From: Microcaldota archaeon
GTDB lineage: Archaea; Micrarchaeota; Micrarchaeia; Anstonellales; Bilamarchaeaceae
Direction: 5' to 3'
NCBI GenBank assembly: GCA_014727925.1
Contig: WJMN01000037.1
Span: 1 to 36,592 of the forward strand
Length of the DNA: 36,592 nt
In this document: in pieces, positions 1 to 7,125 of the stretch
Position numbering within the stretch: the stretch's first letter is position 1
Layout of the letters: every line of letters starts with the position of its first letter
Position numbers and translations under genes: made by a program
Notes under the pieces: model-generated
Database searches by the model: none
What the model saw: only the letters and a program-made list of their open reading frames with translations
Told to the model about the DNA's origin: nothing

Positions 1-32
1 GCGGAATTCCTTGAGGTTAGCAGAGAAGATTA

Positions 33-1772
33 TTAGTCATTTAATGCCCGGCTGTAAATCCAGGCCACAAGACCATTTTTTGAAAGGGTGCGCAGTGTTT
101 TTTTCCAGGAGAATTCTATATTCTGTCGCGTAGTGCTGCCGCGTCTCCGGGCTATCTCCGCATATCCCTGCTCTTCCATCTCTTCTCCGTGCTCATTCCT
201 CATTCCGCATACTGACCGCACGATATTCTGCTGCTTTGATGTTAGGCCCAGGACTGCAAAATTAACCATGAATGCAACCTTCTGGCGCTCCTTTGCAATT
301 AGCAGCTCTTCAGGGTTTAGGGGGATTGAATCGGTAGTGTGCATAAACGTTTCTGCATTTATTTGCTGGAGCCGGACCCCTGCTTCCGTATTGCATTTGG
401 GGATATGGCTGGTTTTGCGCAGGAAAACCCCTGTATCCCTGGGATTGAATTTCGGGAACAAATCCGGAAAGGATTCGTATGCTATTTCGTGCATGGCATC
501 AACCAGCTTTTCCGAAGCAAAATCCCGGAAGCTCCCGCTCCCATCCCAATAGGCAGCAGCCCGGAAAAGCTCAAAAAATGCAGTGTGTACTGCCCATTCC
601 GGGAACTCCCTCAGGGAATCAACCCCTTCCTCCTTTTCAAAAACTGAATGGGGCAGAATCCTGTCTCCGTAGATGCCAAACATTGCAGAGATTATATCCA
701 TATTCTGCTCCGCAAGCTCAAGCGCTTCAGGAACGCTGCGGAATGCGCCTTTCCTCTTGCGGTTGCGGGGGTAATTTGGCTTTTTGCGCTGCCTCTTTCT
801 GGGCTTTGGGGCAGGAAACTCCTTTTCCCAGCCCCTACATGTTCCCTCATTTTTGTGGATGAACAGGAGGGCATCTGCAAGCACGGAAGACGGAATCCCT
901 TCGCTTTCACCAATCAGCCCAAGCAAGGAGAGCTGTTTCCTTACCCGCTTTACTCCACGGTGGACGCGGTTAATTAAAGTGCTCTTGTTTACGCCCAGCT
1001 CTTCTGAAAGCTCGGCAAAAGTGCGCTTATTGGGGTCTCCTTCCAGGCAAAAGTATCTGCATACTGCCTCCCTGTTGTTTGGTGGAAGGCGGTTTATTGA
1101 GGCCCAGAGGGCTCTGGCGAACTTGGCGCAGCCTGCACTGTATTCAGGAGTCTGACCCATCTCCTCTCTTGCCTCCTTTGCAAGGGCAGATGGGTGTATC
1201 TCTGAAACAGGGCCAGGGGCATCGTGCAATGGCTTCCCGTTGCCTGTTATGCCATTCAGGGATTTTCTGTTTCCTGTGGGGCCGGATGCAAAAGCGGCAT
1301 CTTCAATGGTTTTTGCCCTGCGGATCCCGACTCCCATTTTTTCTGCAAAATCAGAAAGAGGCGCAGAGGGGTCGCTGGTCCTCCATTCCCAATACTGGCG
1401 GACATGCCTTCTTGCGCTTTTTGTATTTATCAGAACTTCCCGCTCCGCATCCCGGTAGGCGCTTTTTGCGTGTTTCCAGGCAAAATCCTTGAAAGAGAGT
1501 TCCTCCGGGTTCCACTTCTTTGCATTTCTAAAAAGATTGAGTTTGACCATTTGCACAGCATCCTCAAATTCCATTCCCTCCAAGCGGTCAAGGCGAAGGC
1601 GCCTGACTATGCTTTGCGCAAGATGAGGGTGCTTCTGCACAATTCCCCAGCAGGTTGCATCATCCCGCTCATTGTTTTTATGACGGGAAAGCCTTGGATG
1701 CTTATCCGGGAATTTGGGGGGGTTTCCCTTTTGCAGCGGAGGGGATTTTTTTGCAAGTGCCCTGACTCCCAT
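33..1772 (-). CDS. Tandem sigma-70-like protein (two sigma-like modules), 'sigma A'
   Basis: This 579-residue protein reads as two sigma-70-like modules joined by a very basic linker. In module 1, residues 44-112 resemble region 2 (FEDAVQMVKLNLFRNAKKW, then SFKDFAWKHAKSAYRDAE). Residues 118-158 resemble region 3 (LSDFAEKMGVGIRRAK), and residues 213-281 resemble region 4 (INRLPPNNREAV, then FAELSEELGVNKSTLINRV). The linker (about 313-345) is full of Arg, Lys and Pro. Module 2 has a region-2-like stretch (about 349-430; AAAYWDGSGSFRDFAS) and a region-4-like stretch (about 495-570; LGLTSKQQNIV, then YAEIARRRGSTTRQNIEF). The gene begins 5 bp after gene B and is almost certainly co-transcribed with it. 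Sigma factors recruit bacterial RNA polymerase to promoters; whether this protein does so in an archaeon is inference. The module 2 assignment is weaker than module 1. It could instead be a DNA-binding regulator that kept only the fold. Confidence 0.72.
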   Translation of the reverse strand: MGVRALAKKSPPLQKGNPPKFPDKHPRLSRHKNNERDDATCWGIVQKHPHLAQSIVRRLRLDRLEGMEFEDAVQMVKLNLFRNAKKWNPEELSFKDFAWKHAKSAYRDAEREVLINTKSARRHVRQYWEWRTSDPSAPLSDFAEKMGVGIRRAKTIEDAAFASGPTGNRKSLNGITGNGKPLHDAPGPVSEIHPSALAKEAREEMGQTPEYSAGCAKFARALWASINRLPPNNREAVCRYFCLEGDPNKRTFAELSEELGVNKSTLINRVHRGVKRVRKQLSLLGLIGESEGIPSSVLADALLFIHKNEGTCRGWEKEFPAPKPRKRQRKKPNYPRNRKRKGAFRSVPEALELAEQNMDIISAMFGIYGDRILPHSVFEKEEGVDSLREFPEWAVHTAFFELFRAAAYWDGSGSFRDFASEKLVDAMHEIAYESFPDLFPKFNPRDTGVFLRKTSHIPKCNTEAGVRLQQINAETFMHTTDSIPLNPEELLIAKERQKVAFMVNFAVLGLTSKQQNIVRSVCGMRNEHGEEMEEQGYAEIARRRGSTTRQNIEFSWKKTLRTLSKNGLVAWIYSRALND

Positions 1773-1777
1773 GCAAT

Positions 1778-2710
1778 TCAGAGCTCCATATTAATTCGCC
1801 TTAAGCGGGGATCTTTTTCAAGCATCTCCAGGGCCGTTTTCACTACAGTGTGGGCACGCTGCTTCGTAAAACCGAACCTTTCTGCGATTTCCCTGAGTTC
1901 GCGCATCCTCTTGTACCCGTTCATGCCAAAGCGCATGGATATCACTTTTCCCATCGGGACCCTGTTACTTTTTTTAATATCTAGTTTCCTTAGGGCAGAT
2001 TTAAGGGCGGACGAAAGAGCGTTATGGAATACTGCCTGCTCTGGAGGGAGAAGTTCGGTGCCATTATTGAAACCAGAATCCCCCTTATCCATTTCACGCA
2101 TAATTGTTTTTGCTTCCCATCTTTCCCCTTCATCACTTGATGAAAAAGAATTGAATGCTGTTTCACCGTGGAGCGGGAAGTGTGCCCTTTTCATTCTCCT
2201 GATTCCATCTTCAATGCTTGCAGGTGTGCACTTTTTGGATTCTGCCAGGAAAATGAAGTCGTTGCTGGCAAAAAAATCCTCCCGGGTTTTTCCGGGATTG
2301 CTTTCTAGCCACTTGTTCATGAATTCCAAAGCTTCCCGCATATAGTATGGAATGTGCACAGTTTCTATGTATGGATAAACCTCCCTCCAGCAGCTCCGCA
2401 TATTGTCAAGCGCGTATTTGGAAAAACTGGTTTTTTCGGAAGGGTCCCACTTCATCGCGCTCTCCACTGCAGAAATCCTTGCAAGCTGCAGTGCATCTTC
2501 GCTGGGGATAAACTTGTCAAGGTGCCATCGCCTGACTCCCTTGTGGCAGAGTCCCTCTTTCTCTTCTGCATCCATCACCATTTTCCATGCAGTTTCACTG
2601 CTACGCAGGCGCTCCTGCGGCGCAGGGCCCTTTCTTGCAAATGGACGCGGTTTCTGGTCTCGGGAATTTTTTCTGGCTTTGGATGGATTAGTAGGAAGTT
2701 CTCGCTGCAT
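1778..2710 (-). CDS. Sigma-70-like protein, 'sigma B'
   Basis: A protein of about 310 residues with the order of a sigma-70 factor. Residues 41-115 look like region 2 (SEDALQLARISAVESAMKWD, then TSFSKYALDNMRSCW). Residues 118-135 read HIPYYMREALEFMNKW, close to the IRIPVHM stretch that opens region 3 of primary sigma factors. Residues 230-300 look like region 4 (VISMRFGMNGYKRM, then LREIAERFGFTKQRAHTV), with the RFGxNGY hinge of primary-type sigma factors. The N-terminal 35 residues are basic and probably disordered. I prefer the ATG at 2710 over the GTG at 2728 because a TATA-like box at 2734-2747 would start the transcript near 2715. It is the first gene of the B-A operon and is divergent from the MTH938-like gene. 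The promoter-melting Trp pair of primary sigma factors is absent. Family fold is fairly sure; function is unknown. Confidence 0.75.
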   Translation of the reverse strand: MQRELPTNPSKARKNSRDQKPRPFARKGPAPQERLRSSETAWKMVMDAEEKEGLCHKGVRRWHLDKFIPSEDALQLARISAVESAMKWDPSEKTSFSKYALDNMRSCWREVYPYIETVHIPYYMREALEFMNKWLESNPGKTREDFFASNDFIFLAESKKCTPASIEDGIRRMKRAHFPLHGETAFNSFSSSDEGERWEAKTIMREMDKGDSGFNNGTELLPPEQAVFHNALSSALKSALRKLDIKKSNRVPMGKVISMRFGMNGYKRMRELREIAERFGFTKQRAHTVVKTALEMLEKDPRLRRINMEL

Positions 2711-2733
2711 AAGTTCATATTTGACCACAAAAC

Positions 2734-2747
2734 ATATTAAAAATATA
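2734..2747. promoter_or_regulatory. Shared TATA-like element between sigma B and the MTH938-like gene
   Basis: The AT-rich near-palindrome atattaaaaatata lies between the two divergent starts. It is about 24-26 nt from the expected start of the sigma B transcript on the minus strand and about 26 nt from a likely start near 2767 on the plus strand. One box may therefore serve both genes. The call comes from position and composition only. Confidence 0.5.
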
Positions 2748-2787
2748 GTGCAGAACCCCTGGTGTTTTTTTGCACTGGGGCGTTCAA

Positions 2788-3123
2788 ATGATAGAAAAAT
2801 ACGGGTTTGGAAAAATTGTGGTTGATGGGGATGAATATACCGAAGATATCATCCTGGTTGGGGAAAAGGTGTACCCTAAATGGTGGAGGGAAAGAGGGCA
2901 TTTGCTTCAGAAAAGAGACCTTGGGCCCATCCTTGATGCAGAGCTGGACACCCTTGTTGTGGGTACCGGCCATGATGGGAGAATGGAGGTGGGAGATGAT
3001 GTTAGGGAATACTGCAGAGAGAATGGAATTCGGCTTATTGAGCTTAAAAGCGGGAAAGCCGTAGATGAGTATAATGCAATGGAAAATAAAGGGTCGGCGC
3101 TTGCAATCCATTTAACCTGTTAA
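2788..3123 (+). CDS. MTH938-like (DUF498/NDUFAF3-type) domain protein
   Basis: A protein of about 111 residues that resembles the small MTH938/DUF498 family. It opens with a short beta region (YGFGKIVVDGDEYTEDIILV). It then has the typical W-rich segment YPKWWRERGH, followed by LDTLVVGTGHDGRM and a helix ending in IELKSGKAVDEYNAM. The biochemical role of the family in archaea is not settled; the eukaryotic relative assists complex I assembly. I use the ATG at 2788 rather than the TTG at 2770 because a GGGG stretch 7 nt upstream could pair with 16S rRNA. The gene sits between sigma B (divergent) and sigma C (convergent; stops 1 bp apart), so no functional link to the sigma-like genes can be concluded beyond a possible shared promoter with sigma B. 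Confidence 0.8.
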   Translation: MIEKYGFGKIVVDGDEYTEDIILVGEKVYPKWWRERGHLLQKRDLGPILDAELDTLVVGTGHDGRMEVGDDVREYCRENGIRLIELKSGKAVDEYNAMENKGSALAIHLTC

Positions 3124-3124
3124 A

Positions 3125-3991
3125 TTACCCCATTTCCTCAAGAAGATCCTTCAGTGGTTCCGCATATTCACTTTCCCTGATTTGATTAAAAGCATCCTGC
3201 TGAATCTGCCTTATGCGTTCCCTGCTAAGTGAAAATTTATCGCCTATTTCCTGCAGAGTATGTTCCTCATACCCATTTAGCCCAAAGCGCATTTCAAGGA
3301 GTTCGCGGTGGCTAGGTGGCAGTGAGTAGATGGCGCGGGTAATAACTGATAAAAGGTCGTTTGAAGTGAGGGATTTCTCCTGGACTGGTGGTGAAAAAGC
3401 ATTTATAATTGCTGAAACTCCAAGCTGGCGGGAATCCTTATGGGGTGAATTAGCATAGAGGAGGGGGCCGGAATCAGGAGAATCCTCGGCATGTATGAAC
3501 ACCGGCAGGAGAAGGCGCAGCGTATGTTTTGAGCGTTCCGATAGTCCCATCTTCTCCATTGCATCCTCAAAGCCCGCATTGTTATCCTTCATTGCCTTGA
3601 TAACACCAAATATCTTTCTCTGTTGGCTCTGGGTAAGAGACACTTCCCCAGAAAGCTTAAACACATCTTTTATGCATCTCCTTGCATCAGAAAGAAAATA
3701 AGTTGAAAAACTTGCTTTTGAACAGTCGTACCTCTGGGATGCATAAAAAAGTGAAAACAGCAGAATGCTGTCCACATCCTCCCTTTCGCATCTTGGGCTC
3801 CGTGAATAGAGTTCGTGTTTTTTGGCAGCTATGGAAATAAGCCTAATATTTTTCAATACAAGCTCCCACGCTTTACTATTGTTCCTCCTAACCAAGGGGG
3901 GCTGATTTGTCCTCTTTTTTTGGAAATGCGGCCTTCGCCTGGCTTTGCCAGAGCCCATATGGGGATTGCCAATTTTCCTGGTCTTACGCAT
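3125..3991 (-). CDS. Sigma-70-like protein with near-canonical region 4, 'sigma C'
   Basis: This 288-residue protein is the clearest sigma factor homologue of the three. Residues 41-110 match region 2: VLKNIRLISIAAKKH, an EDVDSI stretch, then YDCSKASFSTYFLSDARR, which parallels the YD...FSTY core of bacterial sigma factors. Residues 117-165 resemble region 3 (FEDAMEKMGLSERSKHTLRL). Residues 211-287 match region 4 of primary sigma factors in order and spacing: IYSLPPSHRELLEMRFGLNG, then TLQEIGDKFSLSRERIRQIQ, then a C-terminal tail like that of housekeeping sigma. The region 1.1 extension is missing, and the WW melting pair after FSTY is replaced by SD. A TATA-like CTTTTTAATC 26 nt upstream suggests a leaderless transcript from ATG 3991. 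In bacteria such a protein would be called a sigma factor. Activity with archaeal RNA polymerase is untested. Confidence 0.85.
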   Translation of the reverse strand: MRKTRKIGNPHMGSGKARRRPHFQKKRTNQPPLVRRNNSKAWELVLKNIRLISIAAKKHELYSRSPRCEREDVDSILLFSLFYASQRYDCSKASFSTYFLSDARRCIKDVFKLSGEVSLTQSQQRKIFGVIKAMKDNNAGFEDAMEKMGLSERSKHTLRLLLPVFIHAEDSPDSGPLLYANSPHKDSRQLGVSAIINAFSPPVQEKSLTSNDLLSVITRAIYSLPPSHRELLEMRFGLNGYEEHTLQEIGDKFSLSRERIRQIQQDAFNQIRESEYAEPLKDLLEEMG

Positions 3992-4012
3992 AATTACATT
4001 TTAAACCAAACA

Positions 4013-4022
4013 GGATTAAAAA
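4013..4022 (-). promoter_or_regulatory. TATA-like box of sigma C
   Basis: On the minus strand the sequence reads CTTTTTAATC, centred about 26 nt upstream of ATG 3991. That is the usual spacing for a leaderless archaeal gene. A second AT-rich run at 3997-4004 is too close to the start codon. Confidence 0.5.
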
Positions 4023-4060
4023 GATGCGTATTTGCCAGAGTTACGGAAAACAGGCATCAA

Positions 4061-4073
4061 AATATTTAAAATA
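4061..4073 (+). promoter_or_regulatory. TATA-like box of the acnX-hjc operon
   Basis: The stretch aatatttaaaata is centred about 27-29 nt upstream of the GTG start at 4096. This fits a leaderless transcript and supports the GTG as the real start. Confidence 0.55.
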
Positions 4074-4095
4074 TAGAATAGGGTAACCTGAATAG

Positions 4096-5274
4096 GTGCA
4101 AAACTTGGAACTGACGGAAAAAGAAGAAAGGATGCTTGTGGGTGAAGAGGGGGAAGCCAAGCAGAAAGCGATGGAGATCCTTGTTGCGCTGGGAAAAATC
4201 TACCATGCAGAGCGCATGGTCAGAGTCAGCTCTGCGCAGATTGCAGGAGTTTCCTACAAAACAATAGGGGATGCGGGGCTGGAATACCTGAAGCACATGG
4301 CTGCGCTCGGGGGAAGAGTGGAAATACCTTCCTTTCTGAACCCGGCGGGAATGGACACATGCCAATGGAGGCAGATGGGGTTCCCTGAGGAATTTGCAAA
4401 AAAGCAGCTTCAGATACTTGATGCATATTCAACTATGGGGATTACCACGAGCTGCACCTGCACGCCCTACTTAAATGGAGTAAGGCCTGTAGAGGGGGAG
4501 CATATTGCATGGAGTGAAAGCTCCGCGGTTTCCTTTGCAAACTCGGTACTGGGAGCGCGCACAAACAGGGAAGGTGGCCCTTCCGCGCTCTGCGCTGCGC
4601 TTTGCGGGGTAACACCTCTATATGGGCTGCACCTTGAGGAAAACAGGGTTGCGGATATCATTGTGAATGTGGAGGGAACACTTGAAAACCGCACTGAATA
4701 TGGATTGCTGGGCCTGCTTGTGGGAAAAGAAGCTAGGGGGAAGCTTCCTGCATTCAGGGGAATAAACCCGGACCAGGATATGCTAAAGTACCTTGGAGCA
4801 GCAATGGCTGCATCTGGCTCTGTACCGCTTTACTTTGTTGCGGGGGTAACTCCGGAATGGAATCTGGGAGAAAGCCCCGAGGAAATTACAATAACCAAAA
4901 AAGAGATTGAAGCACTTAAGGAAAAGCTGAACGAGGCCGGGCATGCGGATCTCGTCACCGTTGGGTGCCCGCATGCTTCACTTGATGAGCTTGAGGAGAT
5001 TGCACAAAAACTTGAGAAAAAGCCAGTTGAAAAGCCCTTCTGGATTTGCCTGGGCAGGGGGGTAAAAAAAGAGGCGGAGCAGAAGGGAATTGCCCGGAGA
5101 ATTGAGGAAAATGGGGGTAGGCTGGTTGCTGATACCTGCATGGTTGTTGCCCCCCTAGAAGAAATGGGCTTTGGGACAACTGCGGTGGATTCGGGAAAAG
5201 CTGCAACTTACCTGCCCACCATGTGCAAGCAGAAACTGGTTTTCGGAAAACTAGAGGAGATACTATGGAAATAA
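4096..5274 (+). CDS. Aconitase X, large (catalytic) subunit; phosphomevalonate dehydratase
   Basis: A 392-residue protein of the AcnX catalytic (DUF521) family. It shows AGVSYKTIGDAGLEYL, then PAGMDTCQW, then the cysteine-rich TSCTCTPYL, consistent with an iron-sulfur cluster site. Later it has NREGGPSALCAALCG and, near the C terminus, VADTCMVVAPLEEMG. In archaea the two-subunit form dehydrates (R)-5-phosphomevalonate to trans-anhydromevalonate 5-phosphate, a step of the archaeal modified mevalonate pathway to isoprenoids. That fits a genome that also carries a UbiA-type ether-lipid enzyme in this window. The small subunit follows and overlaps the end of this gene by 10 bp, so the two are co-translated. 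The start is a GTG about 27-29 nt from a TATA-like box. Length is normal for the large subunit. Confidence 0.92.
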   Translation: MQNLELTEKEERMLVGEEGEAKQKAMEILVALGKIYHAERMVRVSSAQIAGVSYKTIGDAGLEYLKHMAALGGRVEIPSFLNPAGMDTCQWRQMGFPEEFAKKQLQILDAYSTMGITTSCTCTPYLNGVRPVEGEHIAWSESSAVSFANSVLGARTNREGGPSALCAALCGVTPLYGLHLEENRVADIIVNVEGTLENRTEYGLLGLLVGKEARGKLPAFRGINPDQDMLKYLGAAMAASGSVPLYFVAGVTPEWNLGESPEEITITKKEIEALKEKLNEAGHADLVTVGCPHASLDELEEIAQKLEKKPVEKPFWICLGRGVKKEAEQKGIARRIEENGGRLVADTCMVVAPLEEMGFGTTAVDSGKAATYLPTMCKQKLVFGKLEEILWK

Positions 5275-5666
5275 TTGCAAGAGTGATATCCAAGGGGAGA
5301 GCAAAGGGCGAGGTGCTGCTGAGCAGGGACCCGATTTCCTTCCTGGGGGGAGTGGATCCAAAAACAGGGATTGTGCAGGAGAGGGGGCATGTACTTCAAG
5401 GAAAGAGCGTGGCCGGGAAGGTACTGGTTTTTCCCAGGGGAAAGGGCTCAACAGTGGGGAGTTATGTGATTCTTGGGATGAAAAAAAACGGGGTGGCGCC
5501 TGCAGCAATTGTGAACCTGGAGGCAGAAACAATTATTGCGGTTGGTGCAATCATTTCAGGGATTCCGATGCTGGACAAGCCGGAAACAGACGTCCTAGAA
5601 GCACTGGAGAGTGGAATGGAAGCAGAGATTGATGCAGAAGCGGGGAAAATTCTGGTGGAAGAATAA
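5265..5666 (+). CDS. Aconitase X, small subunit (DUF126 swivel domain)
   Basis: A 133-residue protein that matches the small (swivel) subunit of AcnX. It opens with IIARVISKGRAKGEVLLS, has the central GVDPKTGIVQERGH, and carries GKGSTVGSYVIL, where the family's conserved serine lies. It ends with GIPMLDKP and a short acidic tail. It completes the active site of the large subunit in phosphomevalonate dehydration. I start it at ATG 5265 rather than 5223 because AGAGGAGAT lies just upstream and the product then begins with the family's usual first strand. It overlaps acnX-L by 10 bp and shares one base with hjc, so all three genes form one transcript. Confidence 0.92.
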   Translation: MEIIARVISKGRAKGEVLLSRDPISFLGGVDPKTGIVQERGHVLQGKSVAGKVLVFPRGKGSTVGSYVILGMKKNGVAPAAIVNLEAETIIAVGAIISGIPMLDKPETDVLEALESGMEAEIDAEAGKILVEE

Positions 5667-6112
5667 TGGTAAAAACATACCATAAGGGCGCGCGTGCGGA
5701 AAGGGAACTAATCAGATTTTTCTCTGAGCGCGGATTCATGGTGATAAGGGGGGCCGGGAGCGGAACATCGGGGCTGAGCCCGGACCTGCTCGCTTTTCGT
5801 GGAATACAGCAGTATGTGGTTGAGGCAAAATCATTTGAATCAGAGCATCTGGCCCTGGATCGGGACCAGTTTGAAAACCTGAAAAAATGGCAGGAAACCA
5901 CAGGAATGGAAACATATGTGGCGTGGAGGAGGAAAAAACAAAAGGTTGTGAAGGGGGATGATTCTGCACTTGCAGTAATGAGAAAGGGAGTTGGAATGCA
6001 GTATAGGTGGAAATTCATTCCGGTTGCATTCTTCAATGAGAATCCAAAATCATACTCTGTTTCCTGGAAAATAGCGGAAAAATACGGAAAAGATCTCTCA
6101 GACTTAGTATAA
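5666..6112 (+). CDS. hjc: Holliday junction resolvase Hjc
   Basis: A 148-residue protein of the archaeal Hjc family, which cuts four-way DNA junctions during recombination and repair. The N terminus KGARAERELIRFF has the conserved glutamate, SPDLLAF has the catalytic aspartate (about residue 40), and YVVEAKSF has the E-x-K pair (residues 53 and 55) that completes the metal-dependent nuclease centre. A C-terminal extension of about 40 residues goes beyond the short Hjc of Pyrococcus. Its ATG overlaps the stop of the acnX small subunit (TAATG), so translation is coupled to an isoprenoid enzyme. I see no functional reason for that pairing. Confidence 0.92.
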   Translation: MVKTYHKGARAERELIRFFSERGFMVIRGAGSGTSGLSPDLLAFRGIQQYVVEAKSFESEHLALDRDQFENLKKWQETTGMETYVAWRRKKQKVVKGDDSALAVMRKGVGMQYRWKFIPVAFFNENPKSYSVSWKIAEKYGKDLSDLV

Positions 6113-6140
6113 TGCCGGGAAATCTGTGGAAACTCCGCAA

Positions 6141-6150
6141 CTTTTTAAAA
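6141..6150 (+). promoter_or_regulatory. TATA-like box of the DUF333 gene
   Basis: The stretch ctttttaaaa lies about 27 nt upstream of ATG 6173 and separates this gene from the hjc operon. It fits a leaderless transcript. Confidence 0.5.
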
Positions 6151-6172
6151 CCTCCCCTTATATTCTGCACCT

Positions 6173-6751
6173 ATGAAGAGGTTAATACTTGCGATGCTGC
6201 TGATGGGATTCGTGTTTTCACTTGCAAATCCCTCTGCAGTATACTGTGAAGAATTAGGGTATGAGTACAAGACTGTGGAAGGCCCTGATGGAGAAGAGGG
6301 AGTGTGCAAACTCCCGAGCGGGCAGGAAGTAAATGCCTGGTCCTTCTTCCAGGGAAAAGTCGCTGTGCAATATAGCTACTGCACCCAGCAGGGTTATGGA
6401 ATGACTACAGTCACTGAAGATGAGGGCAACTGGACCTCAGAATACGGCGCATGCATCCTCTCAAATGGGACCGCAGTCTCAGTAAGTGAACTAATGGGCC
6501 TAGAAACAGGCGGAATGGTTCCTGAAGAAGGTGCGGGAAACGAAACCATGGAAGAAGGCACTGAAGAGCCTGAAGAGGAGGGAGCTGAAGAGCCTGAAGA
6601 AGAACCGGCTCCGGCAGAGGAAGAACCTGCTACAGCTGAAGAGCCTGAAGAAGAACCGGCTCCGGAAGAAGGAGGGTTCCCTCTCATCCCTGCAATAATA
6701 GCAATTATTGTAGTTGTTGTGCTCGCTTACTGGTTCATGCTGAAAGAGTAG
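6173..6751 (+). CDS. Membrane-anchored exported protein with DUF333-like repeats
   Basis: A 192-residue protein with a signal peptide (about residues 1-22), then a stretch that fits the DUF333 pattern: NPSAVYCEELGYEYKT, followed by a Cys-Lys-Leu-Pro-x-Gly motif and AWSFFQGK. A second, related half follows (YCTQQGYGMTTV, then ACILSNG), so the domain appears duplicated, and each half has a pair of cysteines that could form a disulfide. Residues 117-165 are an acidic Glu/Pro/Ala stalk with repeated EEPEEE units. The last 25 residues are a membrane helix (IIAIIVVVVLAYWFML) ending in KE. The likely layout is an exported cysteine-bonded domain held away from the membrane by an acidic stalk. The domain's function is not known. 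A TATA-like box lies about 27 nt upstream and T-rich DNA follows the stop. Confidence 0.8.
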   Translation: MKRLILAMLLMGFVFSLANPSAVYCEELGYEYKTVEGPDGEEGVCKLPSGQEVNAWSFFQGKVAVQYSYCTQQGYGMTTVTEDEGNWTSEYGACILSNGTAVSVSELMGLETGGMVPEEGAGNETMEEGTEEPEEEGAEEPEEEPAPAEEEPATAEEPEEEPAPEEGGFPLIPAIIAIIVVVVLAYWFMLKE

Positions 6752-6761
6752 GCAACCCTGC

Positions 6762-6782
6762 CTTCTTTTCTTTTTTTATTTT
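6762..6782 (+). terminator. T-rich terminator-like tract after the DUF333 gene
   Basis: About 12 nt after the stop codon the plus strand carries broken T runs (ttcttttctttttttatttt). Archaeal RNA polymerase often stops at T-rich tracts without a hairpin. Composition is the only support. Confidence 0.45.
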
Positions 6783-6819
6783 ACCTTTCCGCAATTCTTT
6801 TATTCCTGCACATATAGAT

Positions 6820-7125
6820 ATGATCATGGGCGGGACAATGGCAAAGAAACCAGCTAAAAAGGGTAAGAAAAAACATGGGCCCAAAACAGAGAACCAATTT
6901 CTTGTTCCAAGAAATCCTGGTGCTGAGCGGGAAAATAGGGGGCACGTTAAAGCAGTTCCCGTAAAGATAACTCCTCCTGAAGAAAAGGAAGAACCCCCAA
7001 AATACTCGCGGGGAAGAAAAGTTAGGGGCCCTGGGCCAAAGGGAAGTATGGATGACAGGATTAGCCGGCTTGGAACTGAATGGGGAAGAAGGAAAAGAAA
7101 ACCTAAAAAGAAAAAGAAGGGCTAA
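6820..7125 (+). CDS. Small, very basic protein of unknown function
   Basis: A protein of about 95-101 residues with lysine-rich ends (KKPAKKGKKKHG near the start, RRKRKPKKKKKG at the end) and a Pro/Gly/Arg-rich middle. No domain is recognisable, and such composition suggests binding to RNA, DNA or ribosomes without proving it. The start is uncertain among the in-frame ATGs at 6820, 6826 and 6838. The last would give MAKKPAKKG and has a GGGCGGG stretch before it; a T-rich TATA-like element near 6797-6804 would favour 6826. It converges on the helicase gene with a 4-bp overlap of stop codons. Confidence 0.65.
   Translation: MIMGGTMAKKPAKKGKKKHGPKTENQFLVPRNPGAERENRGHVKAVPVKITPPEEKEEPPKYSRGRKVRGPGPKGSMDDRISRLGTEWGRRKRKPKKKKKG

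Noticed and set aside
88-2345. Long plus-strand ORFs (88-552, 1224-2345 and others) opposite the sigma A and sigma B genes
   Set aside because: They are shadow frames. Their products are rich in Cys, Ser and Phe, have no domain pattern, and lie fully opposite genes with clear family motifs.
33-3991. Calling the sigma-like proteins TFB or another archaeal basal factor
   Set aside because: They lack a TFB zinc ribbon and cyclin-type repeats; the RFGxNGY and RERIRQIQ patterns are those of sigma region 4.
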